A stretch of 64,000 nt of DNA from an uncultured Erysipelotrichaceae bacterium (lineage in GTDB: Bacteria; Bacillota_I; Bacilli_A; RF39; UBA660), in NCBI GenBank assembly GCA_902775285.1, contig CACYLI010000001.1:1-64000 (forward strand). Reading direction: 5' to 3'. A program made the translations under genes and the position numbers. The notes under the pieces were generated by a model. That model was not told the DNA's origin. It did not search any database and saw only the letters and a list, made by a program, of their open reading frames with translations. This document shows positions 51,177 through 59,076 of the stretch, in pieces; the stretch's first letter is position 1, and every line of letters begins with the position of its first letter.

Positions 51177-51888
51177 TTGTTCTTTTCACTACCTTTTTTT
51201 GAATAGTTGAAGTTTCTTTAGTAGTTATTTTCACATTATTCGTATTTTTTATTTCATCTAATTTTTCTAATACTTTTTGATTAGATTTGTTAACAAAATG
51301 AATAATTATAAAACTAGCTATTGCAAGTAGAATTATATTCCATATAACCATTTTAGCAGTTGTACTTAAATGATATTTAATACTATCATTATAAGCTTCA
51401 AAAACATCATATTTATCTTTACCATTATAAACATCTTCTATAGCTTGTATTATAGCATCATTATATTGTTCAGCATATCCTCCAAATACTTGTTCACCAA
51501 TTAAGATGTATGGAACTCCTCCAGCTGTCTCTCCTTTAAACGATGAAATATCATCTAATAAATTAGCATTATCTTGATTGTACCATAATTCAAATGATAC
51601 AACTTTGAAATGACTACCATATTCTTCTGATATATCATTTAAATAACTTAAAAATGATTGACAAACATGACATCCTCTTCCTCTAAATAAATAGATAGTT
51701 GCTTGTTTATCATTTTCAGAATAAGACTTGTTTTTTAATTCTATGCCTTCTTCTTCCAATGCTTGTTTAAAGTTAAGAGTTTCATATTTAGATAAATCTA
51801 TTTTTGTTCTTTCTTTCTCTTCTGCTTTTAACATAATTGGTAATAAAGCAAACATTAAAACAACTATATATGTTAATACTTTTTTCAT
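51163..51888 (-). CDS. Membrane-anchored thioredoxin/glutaredoxin-fold protein
   Basis: A 241-residue protein started at the ATG at 51888, preceded by AAGGAGGATATT (a longer frame from 51927 has no site). Signal peptide 1-22, then a thioredoxin-like domain with C73-H-V-C76 (IYLFRGRGCHVCQSFLSYL), GGVPYILIGEQVFGG (cis-Pro loop), a membrane helix at about 178-200 and a basic cytoplasmic tail. It is oriented with the redox site outside. It pairs with the following lipoprotein, suggesting a two-step thiol relay across the membrane face. Confidence 0.78.
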   Translation of the reverse strand: MKKVLTYIVVLMFALLPIMLKAEEKERTKIDLSKYETLNFKQALEEEGIELKNKSYSENDKQATIYLFRGRGCHVCQSFLSYLNDISEEYGSHFKVVSFELWYNQDNANLLDDISSFKGETAGGVPYILIGEQVFGGYAEQYNDAIIQAIEDVYNGKDKYDVFEAYNDSIKYHLSTTAKMVIWNIILLAIASFIIIHFVNKSNQKVLEKLDEIKNTNNVKITTKETSTIQKKVVKRTNAKK

Positions 51889-51935
51889 AATATCCTCCTT
51901 AGTAATATTATATAGTATTTCACTCATAAATAAAA

Positions 51936-51961
51936 GAAAAAAGTAAGAAATAATTCTTACT
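51936..51961 (-). terminator. Terminator after the ABC exporter gene
   Basis: AGTAAGAA (51942-51949) pairs with TTCTTACT (51954-51961) around a 4-base loop, followed by U-rich sequence on the minus strand. Confidence 0.75.
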
Positions 51962-51962
51962 C

Positions 51963-53693
51963 TTATGAATTTAAAGATTCTGTTTCATATAAATTTTTAT
52001 AAATATTATTATTTTTTAATAATTCATTATGTTTACCAGAAGCCATTACTTCACCTTTATCTATTACATGTATAATATCTGCATCAATTATTGTTGATAA
52101 CCTGTGAGCAACTATAATAACAGTGTGATCTTTAACTAAATTATCAATAGACTTTTTAATATATTCTTGAGATTTATTATCAAGAGCAGATGTTGCTTCA
52201 TCTAATAATATTATTTTGCTTTTCTTAGCAAGAGTTCTTGCAATTGATAATCTTTGTTTTTGACCACCTGATAAATTCACTCCACCTTCTCCTAGAATAG
52301 TATTATACTTATTAGGCAAACTCATAATATAATCATCTAAATAAGCCATTTTTGTATACTTTCTTACTTCTTTTAAAGTTATTGTTTTATCAATCATTTT
52401 AAAGTTATCAAAAATACTTCTATTAAATATAAATGGTTCTTGTCTAATAATAGATACTTGTTTTCTAAGTTCTTCTTCATTTAAATTCTTTATGTCTATA
52501 TTATCTATTAAAATACTACCATCCACTGGATCAAATATTCTTGTAAGTAAATTAAATATAGTTGATTTTCCTTGACCAGATGCACCTACTAAAGCTATTT
52601 TTTTATTAGGTTCAATTTTTAGATTAAAACTATTTAATAATATTTTTTCTCCTGGATAACCAAATTTAACATTTTTAAAATCAATTATTCCCTTAATATC
52701 AGAAATCATTTGATTACCAAATTTTTCATCTTGATATAATCTATTTAATAATATATCATTTACTCTACTAACTGATACATATAATTTTTGATATGTTTCA
52801 CTAAATTCATTTATTTCATCAATCAACCACATAAATTTATAAACATAATATGTCATTGCTACAAAAAATGATAAAGAACAAATGCCTATATACATAAGTA
52901 TTATACAAGTTAAATATACACATACTTCTAAAGAAGTTCTAATTATTTTATTAATAATTTTATATTTTTTATAGTTATCTATTTCATTATTAGAAATATT
53001 TAAAATAGATTTTACTAATTCTTTAGCATCACTTATTAAATTATTCTTAACTCCTAAAGTTTTAATTTCTCTAATACCTCTTACAGATTCGTTTACTAAA
53101 GAAGAAAATTTATCTTGTTCTTTTTTTCTTTTTTTATGAATATCTATTAAAATTGGATTATACTTTTTAACAACAAAATATAATATTGTTACAAAAAATA
53201 CTATTTCTAGACCTACTATCCATGAATTAATAAATACATATACTATTATTATAACAGAACCAATTAATGATGAAATCATTTGAAGCAGTCTTCCAAATAC
53301 AAAACTAAGTGAATCAGCATCATTTGTTATTCTATTAATAACTTCACCAGATGAAGTTTTCTCATATGCAAATGATGGTAAATTAAGTGCTTTTTTATAT
53401 GTATTAAAACTTAGTTTTCTAGATACTTTATTTTCAATTCTTTGTAATATAGACCATGCTTTCATATTCAAAAGAATGTCTATAAAAAAATTAATGAATG
53501 CATAAATACCTAAATATATTAATGCATCTTTAATATTTAGTTTTGTTATTAATTCAACTGTTTGTCCACTTAAATAACCACCTATTGTATTACCAAGTTC
53601 AACTATTACTATAAAAATAGTAGCTAAAATAATTTTAAATTTTTCTTCTTTAAAATAATTCCAAAGAGGCTTAAATTCTTTTAATTGTTTCAT
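51963..53693 (-). CDS. ABC exporter half-transporter (permease-ATPase fusion)
   Basis: A 576-residue half transporter. Residues 1-300 contain about six membrane helices; residues 340-576 form the ATPase with Walker A GASGQGKST, signature LSGGQKQRL, Walker B IILLDEATSALD and the H-loop VAHRLST. It would act as a homodimer, or with a partner elsewhere, to export a drug, lipid or peptide. GGAGGTG precedes the ATG. A 28-codon leader ORF, an antiterminator option and an intrinsic terminator lie upstream, strongly suggesting translation-controlled induction. Confidence 0.93.
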   Translation of the reverse strand: MKQLKEFKPLWNYFKEEKFKIILATIFIVIVELGNTIGGYLSGQTVELITKLNIKDALIYLGIYAFINFFIDILLNMKAWSILQRIENKVSRKLSFNTYKKALNLPSFAYEKTSSGEVINRITNDADSLSFVFGRLLQMISSLIGSVIIIVYVFINSWIVGLEIVFFVTILYFVVKKYNPILIDIHKKRKKEQDKFSSLVNESVRGIREIKTLGVKNNLISDAKELVKSILNISNNEIDNYKKYKIINKIIRTSLEVCVYLTCIILMYIGICSLSFFVAMTYYVYKFMWLIDEINEFSETYQKLYVSVSRVNDILLNRLYQDEKFGNQMISDIKGIIDFKNVKFGYPGEKILLNSFNLKIEPNKKIALVGASGQGKSTIFNLLTRIFDPVDGSILIDNIDIKNLNEEELRKQVSIIRQEPFIFNRSIFDNFKMIDKTITLKEVRKYTKMAYLDDYIMSLPNKYNTILGEGGVNLSGGQKQRLSIARTLAKKSKIILLDEATSALDNKSQEYIKKSIDNLVKDHTVIIVAHRLSTIIDADIIHVIDKGEVMASGKHNELLKNNNIYKNLYETESLNS

Positions 53694-53708
53694 TTAAACA
53701 CCTCCTCA

Positions 53709-53733
53709 AATAAAAAGCCTACTTTTAGTAGGC
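53709..53733 (-). terminator. Attenuator (intrinsic terminator) before the ABC exporter
   Basis: GCCTAC (53733-53728 on the minus strand) pairs with GTAGGC (53722-53717) around TAAAA, then a run of five U. The exporter ribosome site follows at once. The 5' arm and adjacent bases (53727-53738) can instead pair with 53782-53793 inside the leader ORF, 11 of 12 bases. Confidence 0.85.
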
Positions 53734-53744
53734 ACAAAACGTTT

Positions 53745-53831
53745 CTAGAAAGAATGAGAAAATAATAATACCCATCTTTCATTTGTGACTACTTTAGAAT
53801 TATATGTAATTTTTGAATTTAATGTTATCAT
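53745..53831 (-). CDS. 28-codon leader peptide of the ABC exporter
   Basis: MITLNSKITY NSKVVTNERW VLLFSHSF: a complete small ORF (ATG 53831, TAG 53747-53745) with GAGGAG 8 bases upstream, too strong to be chance. It ends 7 bases before the 5' arm of the attenuator. Its codons 13-17 (K-V-V-T-N) contain the strand that can form the antiterminator, so ribosome position would decide between terminator and antiterminator. The layout equals that of bmrB upstream of the bmrCD drug exporter of Bacillus subtilis, though the peptide sequence is unrelated. The peptide itself may have no other function. Confidence 0.75.
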   Translation of the reverse strand: MITLNSKITYNSKVVTNERWVLLFSHSF

Positions 53832-53848
53832 TTTCTCCACTCCTCTCT

Positions 53849-53866
53849 CTTTAAATTCATTTAAAG
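53849..53866. repeat. Inverted repeat at the exporter transcription start
   Basis: CTTTAAAT and ATTTAAAG flank a 2-base centre between the -10 box and the leader start. It may be an operator or simply a small 5' hairpin of the leader RNA. Confidence 0.35.
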
Positions 53867-53893
53867 TTTAACACTATAAAATAAAAATGTCAA
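53865..53893 (-). promoter_or_regulatory. Promoter of the leader ORF and ABC exporter
   Basis: TTGACA (53893-53888), 17-base spacer, TAAACT (53870-53865) on the minus strand. The -35 box is part of the 3' arm of the csaA terminator, so terminator and promoter share bases. Confidence 0.7.
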
Positions 53894-53913
53894 CTATTTT
53901 TAGTTGACATTTT
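53880..53913 (-). terminator. Terminator of csaA
   Basis: A 13-bp stem (53884-53896 with 53901-53913) around TTTT with U-rich exit. Confidence 0.88.
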
Positions 53914-53915
53914 AA

Positions 53916-54245
53916 TTATCCCAATTTATCTCCATTTTCTACTTTTTTATCAGGCACTATTAAAACCACTCCATCTTTTGAATATGTACCGAGAACTAAA
54001 ACTTCTGACATAAAATCAGCAATTTGCTTTGGTGGAAAATTTACAACAGCTAAAATTTGTTTATTTAATAAATCTTCTTTTTTATAAATGTTAGTAATTT
54101 GTGCAGAAGTTTTTTTAATACCAATATCATCACCAAAATCAATTGTTAATTTATAAGCTTTTCTTTTAGCATTAGGAAAATCAAATACTTCTATAATTGT
54201 ACCAACTCTTATATCTAATTTCATAAATGTTTCAAAATCAGTCAT
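53916..54245 (-). CDS. csaA: CsaA-type tRNA-binding domain protein
   Basis: A 109-residue one-domain protein of the EMAP/tRNA-binding OB fold: FMKLDIRVGTIIEVFDFPNAKRKAYKLTIDFG, KKTSAQITNIYKKEDLLNKQILAVVNFPPKQI and a final VLIVPDKKVENGDKL, matching CsaA throughout. CsaA is a dimeric, chaperone-like or tRNA-binding protein tied to protein export in Bacillus. The gene lies 1 base after the phosphatase-like gene. It is usual in length. Confidence 0.93.
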   Translation of the reverse strand: MTDFETFMKLDIRVGTIIEVFDFPNAKRKAYKLTIDFGDDIGIKKTSAQITNIYKKEDLLNKQILAVVNFPPKQIADFMSEVLVLGTYSKDGVVLIVPDKKVENGDKLG

Positions 54246-54246
54246 A

Positions 54247-55350
54247 TTACTTCCTCTTTAATATTAAAGGTATTCTCATTTCATCTTCACTAAGTCCTGC
54301 ATGATGAGAAATAAATCTATGTTTAGGAACACTATATTTAAAATGTTTATCGCTAATAGCTATTGCTATATAGTCTCCTAAAGAATCTCTAAATTCTTTA
54401 TGTTCATTTCCAGTTCCAAACCATTTTTCATCAATTATTTCTTGCTTAGTTTTTAATATAAAATAATTACCAAAATAAAACTCAAATAATCTTTCAAATT
54501 CTTTATTCATTCCATTTTTAACTTTAAACGAACAAAATCTTGGCTCAATTGATGTATCAGTTTCTAATGTATTATAAAAATCCATATAATCAGTTAATAA
54601 TATTTCGTCTGAATTTAAATGTCCATGATCAGCTGTTACTATTAATAATGTATCATTTAAATTATCAGATAGTTTTCTAGTACTCTCATCAATTAATTTA
54701 AATACAGTTTTTGTTTCATCTGAAGTAGTTCCTGTCAAATGCATAGTTGCATCTGGATCTTCATAATATGCATAAATATATCTTTTTCCTTCTTTATTAC
54801 ATTCTTCTAATATTTTATTATTCATATCTTCTAAATCTGTATATACAATATTTTTTTCTCCAAATGGAAAAACTATACTTGCTTTATATTTGTATTCTTC
54901 TATTTGTTCTTTTAAATTTTTATAATACAAATATTTTTCACCAACTGAATATGGTGCAGCCACTTCTTCAGTTCCTTTTATTGTATTTTTAAAAAGTGTA
55001 ACTATTTTATCTTCTGGTTTTATATATGTATCCCATCCAAGCCATCCATGTTCACAAGGATTTAGTCCGCTAAGTATACTAGTAGTAGATGCAGTTGTTG
55101 TACTAGGACAAACAGAAGAAATAGATTTAACCATATTTTCTCTTAAAAAACTATTTTCATCTAGTATTCTATTAATTAAATTATATCCCATACCATCATA
55201 TAAAATAACTACTACGTTCTTTGGATTTGTATCTAGCATATCATCTATTTCTTTTATAGTATTATGTTTATATGGAACTTCAAAATACTTTAATACACTA
55301 CATGCTATATTTGTTATACATTCATTATAATCAGGTTTTATAGTTTTCAT
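54247..55350 (-). CDS. Alkaline-phosphatase superfamily nucleotide pyrophosphatase/phosphodiesterase-like protein
   Basis: A 367-residue protein started at the ATG at 55350 (AAAAGAGATG upstream; a longer frame begins in the terminator). Metal-site motifs of the superfamily are VVVILYDGMGYNLI, the nucleophile threonine in VCPSTTTASTTSILSG, PDATMHLTG with D and H, TADHGH, and SHHAGLS near the end. No signal peptide, so it acts in the cytoplasm. It hydrolyses a phosphodiester or pyrophosphate, substrate unknown. A TATAAT box follows directly on the U-tract of the upstream terminator. Confidence 0.82.
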   Translation of the reverse strand: MKTIKPDYNECITNIACSVLKYFEVPYKHNTIKEIDDMLDTNPKNVVVILYDGMGYNLINRILDENSFLRENMVKSISSVCPSTTTASTTSILSGLNPCEHGWLGWDTYIKPEDKIVTLFKNTIKGTEEVAAPYSVGEKYLYYKNLKEQIEEYKYKASIVFPFGEKNIVYTDLEDMNNKILEECNKEGKRYIYAYYEDPDATMHLTGTTSDETKTVFKLIDESTRKLSDNLNDTLLIVTADHGHLNSDEILLTDYMDFYNTLETDTSIEPRFCSFKVKNGMNKEFERLFEFYFGNYFILKTKQEIIDEKWFGTGNEHKEFRDSLGDYIAIAISDKHFKYSVPKHRFISHHAGLSEDEMRIPLILKRK

Positions 55351-55386
55351 AAATACATCTCTTTTCTTAAGTGATATTATACAAAA

Positions 55387-55414
55387 AAAATGTCCTTTTG
55401 AAAAGGACATTTTA
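55387..55414 (-). terminator. Terminator after the XRE membrane regulator
   Basis: AAAATGTCCTTTT and its complement form a perfect hairpin (55387-55414) with eight U on the minus strand; GTATAAT follows at once as the next gene's -10 box. Confidence 0.88.
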
Positions 55415-56779
55415 ATATAAATATGGATTATTATTTATTTGTTTTTCTCTATTTTCATTTAATTTATTTATATTATTTTTATTTGTATATATTTTAATCT
55501 TCAAATAATCTGGATCAACTATAACTTTTTTATTAATCATTTTTATAAAATAATTAATTCTATTAGTATTCACATCACATTCTTGATAAATAACTAATTC
55601 ATTATTATTCTTATATGATTTAATATCACATGTTGGAGTATATTCATAAACAATTCTTATATCATTATTATCACTTTCAATATATTCTATTCCATATCCA
55701 TTATAATCTCTAATAACTAAATCTTTATCCATACTAACTTTTTCTTCTTTAGTAACCATATATGCTTTATTATAATCTTCAACATACTTAAAGTCTTTAA
55801 TTCCAATTAATATTAACGCAATACCTACACCACCTAATACCAAAGATGTAATAAACAATATAAATAATCTAAGTAATTTACATTTTCTATTTACAACAAA
55901 ACAGAATATTAAATCTAATATAATTAAATTAATAATAATACAACCAACTAATCCAAGAAGTCCTCCTAAAAACAAGAATCCTGTTTTAATAAATAAGAAA
56001 GATATAACAAATAATACTACAAAACTTATTAAAGATAAGCAAAACCAAAATCCAACAAATATAGCAAACATTTTTAAAAAGAATAAAATAACTTTTACAA
56101 TACCATTTATAAATTTATATCCAGAATGACTTGGATCTCTAATAATTATTTTTTCATTCTTTCTTTCAAAAACTTCTTTATCTTTATTTTCATCACTTTT
56201 TAGATCTATACTATCATCATCTTTAATAACAATATTATAATAATCTAAATATCTAGTTTTAAATATATGTAGTAAAAGAGTTATTCCAACAAAACTAGCA
56301 ATTAAGTAAAATACTCCATCAATAATATTTATTAAATTACTATATAATGTTCCTGGTAAAAAACTAAATATTGAACCAAATATACTTGATAATATATTTT
56401 CCAAAATAGTAATTATAATAACATAGAAAACTATAAGAATAATTTGTTCAAATAAACATTTAATTTTATCTTTAAATTTCATTGAACTAAACATATTTAT
56501 TGTTTTAGTAACATAAGATAAAAAATCATCAATATATTTATTAACATTTATTTTTGATTCTTTTGTATTATTTACCTCCTTAATATTTTGATTTAATAAT
56601 TCATCAATATTTAAATCAAACATTTTGCATAATTGTAGTACTTTATCCATTTCAGGATAAGCAGCACCTGATTCCCATTTAGATACAGACTGTCTTGAAA
56701 CATTTAGTTTTTCAGCTAATTCTTCCTGTGAAAGATTATTGTCTTTTCTTAGTTTTTTTAAATTGTCTTTAAAATTCAT
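55412..56779 (-). CDS. XRE-family regulator with membrane domain
   Basis: A 455-residue protein started at the ATG at 56779 (AAAGGAGAAAAAGA upstream). Residues 1-62 form a Cro/CI helix-turn-helix (NLSQEELAEKLNVSRQSVSKWESG). About six membrane helices lie between residues 105 and 330, and residues 345-455 form a soluble strand-rich end (LVIRDYNGYGIEYIESDNNDIRIVYEY). Such membrane-attached repressors are thought to sense the envelope. Paired direct repeats upstream suggest autoregulation. No co-transcribed target gene is visible. Confidence 0.8.
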   Translation of the reverse strand: MNFKDNLKKLRKDNNLSQEELAEKLNVSRQSVSKWESGAAYPEMDKVLQLCKMFDLNIDELLNQNIKEVNNTKESKINVNKYIDDFLSYVTKTINMFSSMKFKDKIKCLFEQIILIVFYVIIITILENILSSIFGSIFSFLPGTLYSNLINIIDGVFYLIASFVGITLLLHIFKTRYLDYYNIVIKDDDSIDLKSDENKDKEVFERKNEKIIIRDPSHSGYKFINGIVKVILFFLKMFAIFVGFWFCLSLISFVVLFVISFLFIKTGFLFLGGLLGLVGCIIINLIILDLIFCFVVNRKCKLLRLFILFITSLVLGGVGIALILIGIKDFKYVEDYNKAYMVTKEEKVSMDKDLVIRDYNGYGIEYIESDNNDIRIVYEYTPTCDIKSYKNNNELVIYQECDVNTNRINYFIKMINKKVIVDPDYLKIKIYTNKNNINKLNENREKQINNNPYLY

Positions 56780-56818
56780 TTCTTTTTCTCCTTTCATATA
56801 AAAATTATATAAAAGCAA

Positions 56819-56870
56819 TTGGTTGCATCACACCAATTTTAGGTTGTTTTTTGTAACTTTTTGGTTGCAT
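56819..56870. repeat. Direct repeats upstream of the XRE regulator
   Basis: TTGGTTGCAT occurs at 56819-56828 and 56861-56870, 42 bp apart (about four helical turns), with a partial copy (TAGGTTG) near 56840. They bracket the promoter region of the gene; a TATAAT lies at about 56805-56810. Likely operators for the regulator itself. Confidence 0.45.
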
Positions 56871-56885
56871 TTTTATTTTATCATA

Positions 56886-56914
56886 AAAAAAGACTTAATT
56901 ATATAAGTCTTTTT
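56886..56914 (-). terminator. Terminator after the coiled-coil small gene
   Basis: AAAAGACTTA and its complement form a stem with a 4-base loop, U-rich exit on the minus strand; it overlaps the last codons of the 56895 gene. Confidence 0.75.
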
Positions 56915-57041
56915 GTTCATTATTAATACTTTCAATTATTTTTTCTTTATTATTAATATTTTCTTCTAATATTTTATTTTCTTCTTGTAAATTTTTAATT
57001 TCTTTTTTAATTATTTTTATTTGAGAATCAAGCTCATGCAT
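56895..57041 (-). CDS. Small coiled-coil protein (48 residues)
   Basis: MHELDSQIKI IKKEIKNLQE ENKILEENIN and so on: a continuous heptad-type helix, highly charged, ending in TAA in the terminator. The ATG at 57041 is 10 bases after the stop of the alpha-CTD-like gene with a weak AAGAG; in-frame TTG and GTG starts further up overlap that gene and follow GAGGAG, which would make a 55-59-residue protein. Either way, it is translationally coupled and probably partners the coiled coil of the upstream protein. Confidence 0.5.
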   Translation of the reverse strand: MHELDSQIKIIKKEIKNLQEENKILEENINNKEKIIESINNEQKDLYN

Positions 57042-57051
57042 AACTCTTATT

Positions 57052-58023
57052 TTATCTTCTAGCAACTTTTTCACTCTCCTCTTGACTATTCAATTGTTCA
57101 AGTAATTCTTGAAGCTTAATATCTATTTCTTTTTCTCTTTTTAATAGTTTATCTTGTTCTTCAAGTAGTTTATTATATTCTTCAAGTAAACTCATTTTTT
57201 TATTAATCCTATCTTGAATTTCAGCATTATCATTTACTACTTTTTTTAATATGTTAGGATTTGGATTTTGTTCTATTAATTGTAAATCTATTTTTACTTC
57301 TACATCATTTTGATTAGAAAATTTAAGATTATACCTTTTCATTGCAGTTTTAATTTCTTCAATACTAACATTTCCCATTCCAAATAATTTAAATACTCTA
57401 GGACCATAATCAACTAAATCTCTAATTGTATATATTTTATTTTTATATAATATATTAAGCACTCTATTAGACAAACCTAAATTATCAACAGCATTTTTTC
57501 CATTTTTATTTCTTATTTCAGTTGTAGTAGGTATTTCATTTCTAAGCTTAAATCCTAATGAGTGAACATAGTTTTTTATTTCAATCATATCCTCATCAGT
57601 TAATAAATATATATTAGAGAGTGCTAGATAATTATATGTTAACAAATCACCTAAATAACATATATAAGTTTTATTTTTAAATATTCTTTTAATCTTTTTA
57701 CTTAAACTTGTTTCTTTTATAGGAATTAATGCAATATCATAACTAATATTTAGATTATCTAATGTTTCTTTTTCTCCATTTAGTAAAAAACCTGCATCAT
57801 GAATATCTTTAAGTAATTGATCAAATCCATTATAACGTAATTCTTTAAAAATATTTCGTAATTCTTCCATATTACATAATAGTAATTCACCTAAAGTATT
57901 TATATTCATTTTTTCTTTTAATAAATTAGCACAATCACTAGTTGTTATTTGACTAAGATTCTTAGATAAATCAATATTATCTTCTTCTTTTCTTGTTGTT
58001 TTTAGAGATATTACACTTTCCAT
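57052..58023 (-). CDS. Protein with three RNA polymerase alpha-CTD-like domains and a coiled coil
   Basis: A 323-residue protein, ATG at 58023 (AGGTGA upstream). The best domain is at about 185-245: AVDNLGLSNRVLNILYKNKIYTIRDLVDYG then GMGNVSIEEIKTAMKRYNL, the alpha C-terminal domain pattern of RNA polymerase. Two weaker copies lie at 25-80 (NINTLGELLLCNMEELRNI) and 110-165 (TYICYLGDLLTYNYLALSNI). Residues 265-315 are a coiled coil (MSLLEEYNKLLEEQDKLLKREKEI). Helix-hairpin-helix modules bind DNA or proteins; a role in transcription or DNA binding is inferred. No polymerase catalytic part. Confidence 0.68.
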   Translation of the reverse strand: MESVISLKTTRKEEDNIDLSKNLSQITTSDCANLLKEKMNINTLGELLLCNMEELRNIFKELRYNGFDQLLKDIHDAGFLLNGEKETLDNLNISYDIALIPIKETSLSKKIKRIFKNKTYICYLGDLLTYNYLALSNIYLLTDEDMIEIKNYVHSLGFKLRNEIPTTTEIRNKNGKNAVDNLGLSNRVLNILYKNKIYTIRDLVDYGPRVFKLFGMGNVSIEEIKTAMKRYNLKFSNQNDVEVKIDLQLIEQNPNPNILKKVVNDNAEIQDRINKKMSLLEEYNKLLEEQDKLLKREKEIDIKLQELLEQLNSQEESEKVARR

Positions 58024-58074
58024 ATTATTCACCTACTTTATAATATCAAATAATTAATAATTTTTAAAGTTTTA

Positions 58075-59073
58075 TTATTTACAATGTTCTTCTACTGCTA
58101 CTGATATAGAAACAGTTGCTCCAACCATTGGATTATTTCCCATACCAATTAGTCCCATCATTTCAACATGAGCAGGAACACTTGAAGATCCTGCAAATTG
58201 AGCATCACTATGCATTCTTCCCATTGTATCAGTCATTCCGTAAGATGCAGGTCCTGCAGCCATATTATCTGGATGAAGTGTTCTTCCAGTTCCACCACCA
58301 GATGCTACTGAAAAATATTTTTTTCCTTTTTCAATACATTCCTTTTTATATGTACCTGCTACTGGATGTTGAAATCTTGTTGGGTTTGTTGAATTTCCTG
58401 TTATAGATACATCAACATCTTCATAATGCATAATAGCAACACCTTCTCTTACATCATTAGCACCATAACATCTAACTTTTCCTCTTTCTCCATTTGAATA
58501 TTTTATTTCATCAACTATTTTTAATTTACCTGTAAAATAATCAAATTCAGTTTTAACATAAGTAAATCCATTTATACGAGAAATAATTTGAGCTGCATCT
58601 TTTCCTAATCCATTTAAAATAACTTTTAAAGGTGTTTTTCTTACTTTATTAGCATTTTTAGCTATTCCAATTGCACCTTCTGCTGCTGCAAATGATTCAT
58701 GTCCTGCTAGAAAAGCAAAGCATGATGTTTCTTCATTTAATAACATAGATGCAAGATTTCCATGTCCAAGTCCAACTTTTCTATCATCTGCTACACTACC
58801 AGGAATACAAAATGCTTGTAATCCCTCTCCTATAGCTTTTGCTGCTTCACTTGCTTTAGTTCTCCCTGATTTAATAGCAATTGCAGCACCTAAAGTATAT
58901 GCCCAACATGCATTTTCAAAACAAATTGGTTGTATAGACTTAACAATTTCATATGGATCAAATCCTTTTTCTTTGCAGATATTTCTAGCATCTTCAAAAT
59001 CCTTAATTCCATATTTTTTCATAACTGGTTTAATTTGTTCTATTCTTCTTTCATAACTTTCAAATAATGCCAT
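58075..59073 (-). CDS. GGGtGRT protein
   Basis: A 332-residue protein with the signature GGGTGRTLHPDNMAAGP near residue 260 that names the family, plus GNLASMLLNEETSCFAFLAGHESFAAAEGAIG and a glycine-rich C-terminus. The family is always next to an Fe-S scaffold-like gene, as here (3 bases apart). Its biochemical function is unknown; a role in iron-sulfur or redox metabolism is the usual guess. AGGAGGAATAAATT precedes the ATG. Confidence 0.9.
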   Translation of the reverse strand: MALFESYERRIEQIKPVMKKYGIKDFEDARNICKEKGFDPYEIVKSIQPICFENACWAYTLGAAIAIKSGRTKASEAAKAIGEGLQAFCIPGSVADDRKVGLGHGNLASMLLNEETSCFAFLAGHESFAAAEGAIGIAKNANKVRKTPLKVILNGLGKDAAQIISRINGFTYVKTEFDYFTGKLKIVDEIKYSNGERGKVRCYGANDVREGVAIMHYEDVDVSITGNSTNPTRFQHPVAGTYKKECIEKGKKYFSVASGGGTGRTLHPDNMAAGPASYGMTDTMGRMHSDAQFAGSSSVPAHVEMMGLIGMGNNPMVGATVSISVAVEEHCK

Positions 59074-59076
59074 AAT

